From the NCBI GenBank assembly GCA_011046405.1, contig DSAR01000283.1, forward strand, positions 1 to 9,303: a stretch of DNA of 9,303 nucleotides, in the 5' to 3' direction. The stretch's first letter is position 1, and each line of letters begins with the position of its first letter. Shown here in pieces: positions 4,443 through 9,303 of this stretch. This DNA is from Chloroflexota bacterium. GTDB lineage: Bacteria > Chloroflexota > Anaerolineae > B4-G1. The notes under the pieces were generated by a model. That model was not told the DNA's origin, ran no database searches, and was given only the letters and a program-made list of their open reading frames with translations. The position numbers were made by a program, and so were the translations under genes.

Positions 4443-6335
4443 TTATCCCCTGGTGCCAGGTCGGATAGGTGCCTGGCTTTGAGGCGCCAAGGTGAGGATG
4501 TCATTTCGTTTGATGCCTGCACTGAGAGGGGTTTCGTCGTTGTCGATGGGCTGGTTTTCTAACAGGAAACAGTAATCTCTGCTGGGGAGCCCGAGCAGGT
4601 CCACGAGCTTGTCAATGATCTTGCCCATTGGATAGTAGCCTTGAACCTCGAAGGTGGAGTGCGTGGGGCGGTTGGGCAGAGCGACGATCAATTTCAGGGC
4701 GTGATCCCACGTATTGAGGTAGGCGGGCGGAACGACGTCGGGGATGTCGATTTTGAGAATGGGGGGGAGGAGGTCGGTGTCGACGATGGTCTGTGAGACC
4801 TTCTCCTGTGGTAAGGGGCGTTCATCCCATGTCAAGAAGCTGGCGCCGGGTATTCGGATCGTATCCTTGGGCTGAATTTCCACTTTTTTGTTGGGTAAGA
4901 GGCGAGCGCCGTTGAGGAACGTTCCGTTCTTGCTGCCTAGATCTTCGATGAAGTACGTTCTGCTTCGTCCCTGGATGATGCGGAAATGGTGGGTTGATAC
5001 ACTGGGATCATCTAGCACAACGTCACAGTCGGCGCCGCGTCCAAACGATAGGCCTCTCCTCGCTATGGGGTATTCCGATAATTTCCTGGCATCCTGATAT
5101 TGGACGAGACGTAAGGCGCCCTTGGTGGCCTCTGGTGCTCTGGTAGCGTGTTTGACGCGATTGATCCAATCCTCCAGTTCGATCCAGAAAGGTAGCGACA
5201 GCATGGTGGTCTTACTGGCCTGGGCTGCCTGATCGGGTAGAACTTTCCCCAGGAATAAACTTAGGGAGTTGGTCAACTTCACTTGTAAATCGTTGGTGTC
5301 TTCGTAATTGATCTGCCCGACGCTCCTTAGATCGGCGGGCATGTCTCTTTCATCGCTTCGAGACAGCAATAGCCAGGGCGTTCGACTCCCGATGGCTATG
5401 CCGAGCGCCAGGTAGCTGGTTAGGTTGGACAGAGAGCCTAGATGACCGAGGGTAAATTGTGCCGCCACGACTTTGCGACGAATGTCGCACAAGAAAGGTT
5501 CGGTCACCCGTTCGGTCAGGAAAAGGGGGTGCAGGTCGTATTTGCTCAGGTGAGGATCAAGGTGTCGCATGACGTTGCGCCACAACATCTTGGAGGCGTT
5601 GAGCACGAGGTATCGATTCTCGTCAGGCGGCAAGGTCATGCTATCACAGATGCGGTTGCAGAAGTAGCAGTAGTTGCGGGCCGGTCGGTCGGTCGGCGGA
5701 AAACCCTGCTCGCAGCGTTGCGAGAGTTTTCTGGTCAGATCCCCGTCATCTCGATAGCGGATGATGGATTCTGTGGCTTGGAAAATAAGGTCGCTGGATG
5801 TATGGGCAGTCACGATGAGTGGGCGATTGAAGCCCAGGGCAATGCCCAGCTCCAGGTAGGTGTTAGGGTCGCTTACAGAGAGATCGAAGATGCTGAAGTT
5901 ATTCAGATAGATTTTCTGACATATGTTGAGTAAGGGGGAATGTCCCTGGCTGGACTTTCTATCGATGCATATGGCTTTGTATCGCTGAGGGTCGAAGACC
6001 TTGCTAAGGCTTCTCAGGTACGGGGTCATATCTTCGGGGGGTAGTTTGCCCCCCAGGAAATAGGTGGATTGTGCTCCTGCATCAGGGCCGTCGGATTTTA
6101 GCTGTTTCAAAACATTTTTGATGACTTCGTTCTGTGGTGTGAGTCGAAGCACCCGTTCCAGGCAGTAACATTGTTGGTCTTTGGTCTCGACGACGCCAGC
6201 GAGCCATAACCAACCCATCACAGATCGCGGGTTGGATCGAACAACTTGGCTGAGGGTTGCTTGGGCTTGGGCTTTCTGACCTGCTTTTGCTAACTTGATC
6301 CCCTGGTGAAGTAGAGACTCTGCCGCTTGCTTCAT
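4443..6335 (-). CDS. TPR / tandem NDT-like / FHA / ubiquitin-like multidomain protein
   Basis: 630-residue soluble protein with no signal peptide or membrane helix. Domains in order: a TPR-like helical region at 1-80 with SVMGWLWLAGVVE; a Rossmann unit at about 91-205 with FDLSVSDPNTYLELGIALG (150-168), resembling nucleoside 2-deoxyribosyltransferase/TIR-like domains; a Cys cluster C223-x2-C226-x3-C230; a second diverged Rossmann unit at about 242-362 (SYLALGIAIG at 307-316); an FHA domain at about 407-503 with GR at 432-433, VSTHH at 446-450 and GSKNGTFLNG at 467-476; and a ubiquitin-like beta-grasp domain of YukD/EsaB type at about 546-617, ending GTRG. The FHA domain predicts binding to phosphothreonine peptides. 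Unit 1 keeps the Glu (E162) of the YELG-type motif; unit 2 has Ala (A310). The substrate and partners are unknown. Translation probably starts at the ATG with GGGAGAA 10 nt upstream. Confidence 0.85.
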   Translation of the reverse strand: MKQAAESLLHQGIKLAKAGQKAQAQATLSQVVRSNPRSVMGWLWLAGVVETKDQQCYCLERVLRLTPQNEVIKNVLKQLKSDGPDAGAQSTYFLGGKLPPEDMTPYLRSLSKVFDPQRYKAICIDRKSSQGHSPLLNICQKIYLNNFSIFDLSVSDPNTYLELGIALGFNRPLIVTAHTSSDLIFQATESIIRYRDDGDLTRKLSQRCEQGFPPTDRPARNYCYFCNRICDSMTLPPDENRYLVLNASKMLWRNVMRHLDPHLSKYDLHPLFLTERVTEPFLCDIRRKVVAAQFTLGHLGSLSNLTSYLALGIAIGSRTPWLLLSRSDERDMPADLRSVGQINYEDTNDLQVKLTNSLSLFLGKVLPDQAAQASKTTMLSLPFWIELEDWINRVKHATRAPEATKGALRLVQYQDARKLSEYPIARRGLSFGRGADCDVVLDDPSVSTHHFRIIQGRSRTYFIEDLGSKNGTFLNGARLLPNKKVEIQPKDTIRIPGASFLTWDERPLPQEKVSQTIVDTDLLPPILKIDIPDVVPPAYLNTWDHALKLIVALPNRPTHSTFEVQGYYPMGKIIDKLVDLLGLPSRDYCFLLENQPIDNDETPLSAGIKRNDILTLAPQSQAPIRPGTRG

Positions 6336-6425
6336 TTATGCAATCTTCTCCCGGAGCTATTCAAGTCCATAGATTTGTATCTTCTCAATCCGTTGAGGCC
6401 TAACCAATGGGATTCTTGCATTTAC

Positions 6426-6568
6426 TACCCGACATTCGTGGCCAAGAGCCTGATTTTCCATCACGAATCACACGAATGCTCGAATTTCACGAATGTTTTT
6501 TGAAATTCGAAGTCAAAATTCGTGTTATTTGTCCATTCGTGTGATTCGTGATCCAGAGATGTCGGGTA
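6426..6568. repeat. Nested palindromic element built from ATTCGTG heptamers
   Basis: Three nested inverted repeats are exact: TACCCGACAT (6426-6435) with 6559-6568; ATCACGAATCACACGAAT (6460-6477) with 6535-6552; and TCGAATTTCA (6480-6489) with 6501-6510. The heptamer ATTCGTG occurs at 6434, 6518, 6535 and 6544, and its complement CACGAAT at 6462, 6471 and 6488. The element fills most of the 305-nt gap between the FHA-protein gene and the SCP2-like gene. It carries no coding capacity and looks like a non-autonomous mobile or REP/MITE-type repeat. It may also act as a transcription barrier behind the SCP2-like gene. The rest of 6336-6640 shows nothing else recognisable. Confidence 0.85.
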
Positions 6569-6640
6569 ATGAAATGTGCGATTGAACTATCTATTTCACC
6601 GAATTGGTGCTGCCTTTAGCTTATGGGTGCTTCGCTCAGG

Positions 6641-6961
6641 TTAAGTGAGGATGTTTTGGAGTTGCATCGCCAGCGACATATCGCCGCTGATTTTCAGTTT
6701 GCCTTGCATGACGGCGACCATCGGGTTAAGCTCCCCGTTGAACAGGGCCAAGAGGTCGGCCGAGTCGGCCGAGAGCGTCAAGTTCGGTTGGGCGGTCTTT
6801 CCCTGTTCCAGGTCGGCTTTTCCATCCGCTAATGTGACCGTCCACGCCCCGCCATTTTCCCCCGTCAGATCGAAGAGAATGACAGCGTTGACTCCTTTGA
6901 TCTTTTCAGGATCCGCGTTGCTGATTTTTTCCATCGCTTGTTTGACGTTCGGGATACTCAT
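6641..6961 (-). CDS. SCP2 sterol-carrier-like lipid-binding domain protein
   Basis: 106-residue single-domain protein. Recognised from NADPEKIKGVNAVILFDLTGENGGAWTVTLADGKADLEQG, the TLSADSADLLALFNGELNPMVAVMQGKLKISGDMSLAMQLQNIL block and the overall length, which match the SCP2 fold (a hydrophobic tunnel for acyl chains or sterol-like lipids). It is likely cytoplasmic and its ligand is not known. The start at 6961 is chosen over an in-frame ATG at 6997 because AGGAGG lies 4 nt before it and the SCP2 domain begins there. A consensus promoter lies about 70 nt upstream on the same strand. Confidence 0.88.
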   Translation of the reverse strand: MSIPNVKQAMEKISNADPEKIKGVNAVILFDLTGENGGAWTVTLADGKADLEQGKTAQPNLTLSADSADLLALFNGELNPMVAVMQGKLKISGDMSLAMQLQNILT

Positions 6962-7035
6962 TTTTCCTCCTAAAAGTTTTATAGGGCGCTTTTGCATTGT
7001 AGGCCGATCGTTCAGCTTGGCCTATTGTGAGGCTC

Positions 7036-7064
7036 ATTATAGCCAGGATGAAAGTTTATGTCAA
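7036..7064 (-). promoter_or_regulatory. Consensus sigma-70 promoter of the SCP2-like gene
   Basis: On the minus strand TTGACA (7064-7059), a 17-nt spacer and TATAAT (7041-7036) match the housekeeping consensus at all twelve positions with the ideal spacing. The predicted transcription start is near 7029, giving a leader of about 68 nt before the ATG at 6961. The gene is therefore probably expressed strongly and constitutively unless an unseen regulator binds here. Confidence 0.85.
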
Positions 7065-7097
7065 TCAAAGGGGCGCGTATTGTTGAGATTCGATTTG

Positions 7098-7126
7098 TTG
7101 ACACGTGCGCCGGTTACGATTATACT
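7098..7126 (+). promoter_or_regulatory. Sigma-70 promoter reading toward the glycosidase gene
   Basis: TTGACA (7098-7103), 17 nt and TATACT (7121-7126) form a near-consensus promoter. It is divergent from the SCP2-like promoter, and the two -35 boxes are 33 bp apart. Transcription would start near 7133. The only gene downstream on this strand begins at 7430, so its leader would be about 300 nt and would contain two large inverted repeats. Alternatively the promoter serves a small non-coding transcript ending in those hairpins. The stretch 6998-7035 shows nothing recognisable. Confidence 0.7.
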
Positions 7127-7141
7127 GGCGGCATATCAAAT

Positions 7142-7276
7142 GGGTGTGTTTCAAATGATTCAAGCCTTGTTCGTAGTACGGGCGCTAGGTAGCGGCGCTA
7201 GGTAGCGGCTTCAGCGCGCTTTTACGGCGATAAACCGCCTACTACACACTTGACCTCAAATGAAATGAAACGCACC
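7142..7276. repeat. Imperfect palindromic element with a 13-bp tandem repeat
   Basis: Outer arms GGTGTGTTTCA (7143-7153) and TGAAACGCACC (7266-7276) match at 10 of 11 positions. Inside them are GTAGTA (7173-7178) and its complement TACTAC (7240-7245). The core has GGCGCTAGGTAGC twice in tandem (7181-7193 and 7194-7206). CATATCAAAT occurs next to the left arm at 7132 and next to the right arm at 7276, possibly flanking direct repeats. No protein is encoded. It is probably a small non-autonomous repeat or a decayed mobile element. Confidence 0.55.
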
Positions 7277-7289
7277 ATATCAAATCAAG

Positions 7290-7416
7290 GAATAAAGGTA
7301 TCATCTCAATAAATCGGGGCAAACTCGCTCGGGCCGGTCTCCTGACCGTGCCCGCTGTGGCTCGGTCGGGAGACCGGCCACAGCTCCCCAACTTATTGAG
7401 AAGATACGAATAAAGG
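7290..7416. repeat. Nested palindromic repeat element abutting the glycosidase RBS
   Basis: The short direct repeats GAATAAAGG at 7290-7298 and 7408-7416 bound the element. Inside them the arms TATCATCTCAATAA (7299-7312) and TTATTGAGAAGATA (7393-7406) pair at 13 of 14 positions. The inner arms GGCCGGTCTCCTGACCG (7332-7348) and CGGTCGGGAGACCGGCC (7363-7379) pair at 16 of 17. As RNA this would be a long stable stem. The right-hand direct repeat overlaps AAAGGA at 7412-7417, the only plausible ribosome binding site of the gene starting at 7430. Confidence 0.8.
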
Positions 7417-7429
7417 ATAGTCGATTAAG

Positions 7430-9303
7430 ATGTTTTCGAGACGGCGCACGATATTTTCTTTTGGTGTCATAGCTTGTGCAGGGGTGATGATTGCCTTCGT
7501 GTTGGGTTTCACCGGCAGGGCCGGGGCGAGCCCGGCTGCGATCACGCCTTTGCCCCCGGTCGAAGAGACGGATGGACGAGCCGGAACGTGTTACGCTTTT
7601 TACTATGATCCACCACCAATTCGCCCCTTTATCAGGATGGCGTATCAAGCCGGTTCGCGGTGGGATCGTTTCGACTTCATCTGGCCCAACCTGGAACCGG
7701 AAAACGATCGTTGGGACGAGGACGTGCTGCGCGCTTACGACGACGTGATCAACGATCTTTCCGCCAGGGGAATAGAGAACGTCGTCGGCATACTGCTCTG
7801 GACGCCCGATTGGGCTGCGACGAGCCAGCTTCAAGGCGCCGAAGCCCGTTCATTCGACGAGCGGCCCTTCGGCTGGTATGCGCCCACCGTCCGCAATGCC
7901 CGCTTGTCCCAATCCACCTTCGCGCCCAGCGCGTCTTCCTCCCCACCCCAGGGGCTTTACCTTCCATGGGATCATCCCGACAACCATTGGGGCGATTTTG
8001 TCTACGACGTCGTCTCGCGCTACGGCGACCGGGTCAAGTATTGGGAGATGTGGAACGAGCCGGAGTGGACCTACTTCTGGACTGGCACGTCGACCGACTA
8101 TGCCCAATTGCTCAAGGTGGGCTACCAGGCGAGCAAGGCGGCTTGCCCAGATTGCCAGGTACTCTTCGGCGGATTGCACTACTGGGCCAATCCGAATTTC
8201 TACCGCTGGGTACTGGGCACTCTGCGAAACGATCCCAGCGCGCCGGCGAACAACTATTACTTCGACGTGATGTCGGTCCATTTCTACAGCAGCGTCTCCA
8301 ACACGTATGACAAGATCAACGAGATCCGGGATGGCATGGCGAGTTTGGGCATCGTCGACCATCCCATCTGGTTGACCGAGACCGGCGTGCCGGTGTGGAA
8401 CGACGCATCGGTTGATCCAGACCCCGTCAAGTACGATTTCGCCGCCCGGCAGTCGGAGGCGGCCGCTTACGTGATCCAATCCTACGCCAATGCCCTCGCG
8501 TCCGACGTCGAGCGCTATTTCTTCTTTCGCACCCACGACGCCGATATGGGTGAGTATTTCGGCCTCATCCGCAACGAGCACTCGTTGAGGCCGGCCTACG
8601 TGGCCTACCAGGTGGCGACGACCTACCTCATCTCACCCACCTTCGTCACCCGCGATCTCACCGGTGTGCACCGGCAGGTGACGCTGTGGGGCACACCCCG
8701 GGGCAAGGTCAGCGTCCTGTGGAACGAATCGCCGCACACCGGCGTGTACACACTCCCGGCGGCGATGCCCACGGCACGCCTGGTCGATCGCTGGGGGGTC
8801 ACGCGCACTATCACACCCACCACCTGGCTGACCGGTTCTCACGTCTCCGCTGCCTATACCCTGACCCTGCCCGGCGCGACCGCCAACCTGGTCTCCGATC
8901 CAGGCCATTACTTCATCGGCGGAGACCCGCTGCTCCTGATCGAATCGGAGACGAACAGCGCGCCGCCCACCAGCACCGTTCATCCCTTGCCAGCGATGAC
9001 GACGACGCTCGCCTTCACCGTCTCCTGGGAGGGGCGCGACAACGAATCGGGCATCCTGGGCTACGACGTGCAGTGGCGCGATGGGGCGGAGGGAACGTGG
9101 ATCGATTGGTACCACATCACGCCTCACACGGCGGGATGGTTCGTCGGGAAGTCAAGGTATACTTACGATTTTCGCTCCCGCGCCATCGATCGGGTGGGCA
9201 ATCGCGAAGCGTGGCCCCATAAGCCACAGGCGCGAACCACCCTCGACTTCACCGGCACGCTCTACTTCAGCGTCACCCATTTCTTCGCCGACGAGAACAG
9301 GAA
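7430..9303 (+). CDS. Secreted clan GH-A-like glycoside hydrolase with Ig/FnIII-like domain (3' end outside window)
   Basis: 624 codons are visible and the frame is still open at the window edge. A signal peptide is clear: RRR at 4-6, a hydrophobic core at about 8-27, and a likely cleavage after A-G-A at 31-33. A TIM-barrel glycosidase domain follows, with the acid/base motif WNEP (E210) and a second Glu in WLTETG (E317), the arrangement of retaining clan GH-A enzymes such as GH5 and GH39. The exact family and substrate cannot be told. After about residue 400 come beta-rich segments, including an Ig/fibronectin-III-like module at about 525-600 (VSWEGRDNESGILGYDVQWRDG). The ATG is the first start after an in-frame TAG at 7418-7420. 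AAAGGA at 7412-7417 is the probable ribosome binding site. The upstream leader holds two palindromic repeats. Confidence 0.85.
   Translation, partial: MFSRRRTIFSFGVIACAGVMIAFVLGFTGRAGASPAAITPLPPVEETDGRAGTCYAFYYDPPPIRPFIRMAYQAGSRWDRFDFIWPNLEPENDRWDEDVLRAYDDVINDLSARGIENVVGILLWTPDWAATSQLQGAEARSFDERPFGWYAPTVRNARLSQSTFAPSASSSPPQGLYLPWDHPDNHWGDFVYDVVSRYGDRVKYWEMWNEPEWTYFWTGTSTDYAQLLKVGYQASKAACPDCQVLFGGLHYWANPNFYRWVLGTLRNDPSAPANNYYFDVMSVHFYSSVSNTYDKINEIRDGMASLGIVDHPIWLTETGVPVWNDASVDPDPVKYDFAARQSEAAAYVIQSYANALASDVERYFFFRTHDADMGEYFGLIRNEHSLRPAYVAYQVATTYLISPTFVTRDLTGVHRQVTLWGTPRGKVSVLWNESPHTGVYTLPAAMPTARLVDRWGVTRTITPTTWLTGSHVSAAYTLTLPGATANLVSDPGHYFIGGDPLLLIESETNSAPPTSTVHPLPAMTTTLAFTVSWEGRDNESGILGYDVQWRDGAEGTWIDWYHITPHTAGWFVGKSRYTYDFRSRAIDRVGNREAWPHKPQARTTLDFTGTLYFSVTHFFADENR

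Noticed and set aside
4443..4478. Inverted GCCAGG/CCTGGC at the 3' end of the FHA-protein gene as terminator
   Set aside because: Only 6 bp, inside the coding end, and not followed by a U-tract.
6434..6550. ATTCGTG heptamers as a CRISPR array
   Set aside because: Repeats are 7 bp, occur in both orientations and have irregular spacing; no cas genes nearby.
6962..6997. Upstream ATG at 6997 for the SCP2-like gene
   Set aside because: The added 12 residues are outside the SCP2 domain, and AGGAGG lies directly before the internal ATG at 6961.
6645..7205. 186-codon plus-strand frame across the SCP2-like gene
   Set aside because: Antisense to a recognisable SCP2 domain and running into a repeat element; no SD or domain.
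7850..8581. 243-codon minus-strand frame inside the glycosidase gene
   Set aside because: The plus-strand frame has a signal peptide and catalytic motifs; the minus frame is a GC-rich shadow.

Overview
The window looks like a chromosomal segment of a bacterium, most likely a member of the Chloroflexota (Anaerolineae-like). This assignment is an inference from protein style. The TPR unit with a WLWLAGVV core in the FHA protein is typical of that phylum. So is the Ig-like module with GYDVQWRDG followed by GTWIDW at the end of the secreted glycosidase. No rRNA, tRNA, CRISPR array, transposase or phage gene was found.

Layout. (1) Positions 46-1236 hold the plus-strand translation operon infC-rpmI-rplT, closed by a clear intrinsic terminator. 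infC starts at a rare ATC codon at 60, not at the first standard start codon in frame. (2) Positions 1266-3467 hold recD2, a stand-alone RecD-type helicase on the minus strand, with a good sigma-70-like promoter only 9 nt before its ATG, so its mRNA is probably leaderless or nearly so. (3) Positions 3732-4345 hold a minus-strand pair of small membrane proteins, a YvlD-like (PF04020) protein and a PspC-domain protein. Together they resemble the envelope-stress genes yvlD and yvlC of Bacillus, and a candidate ECF-sigma promoter lies in front. (4) Positions 4443-6335 encode a 630-residue multidomain protein on the minus strand: TPR, two tandem nucleoside-deoxyribosyltransferase/TIR-like Rossmann units, an FHA domain and a C-terminal ubiquitin-like beta-grasp domain. 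It is the most unusual gene here. (5) Positions 6641-6961 encode a small SCP2-type lipid-binding protein on the minus strand, with a consensus sigma-70 promoter. (6) From 7430 to the window edge runs a secreted clan GH-A-like glycoside hydrolase on the plus strand, open at its 3' end.

The gene-poor stretches are not empty. 6336-6640 carries a nested palindrome built from seven ATTCGTG/CACGAAT heptamers. 6962-7429 carries two divergent promoters followed by two nested palindromic elements, and the last of these runs into the probable ribosome binding site of the glycosidase. 3468-3731 carries a three-copy AAGAGGG repeat and a GC-rich hairpin.

Functionally, the first operon is housekeeping translation and recD2 is genome maintenance. 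The YvlD/PspC pair is probably envelope-stress related. The FHA/NDT-like/ubiquitin-like protein looks like a signalling or effector scaffold whose partners are not visible. The glycosidase acts outside the cytoplasm on an unknown polysaccharide. Apart from the translation operon and the membrane pair, these genes do not form an obvious common pathway.
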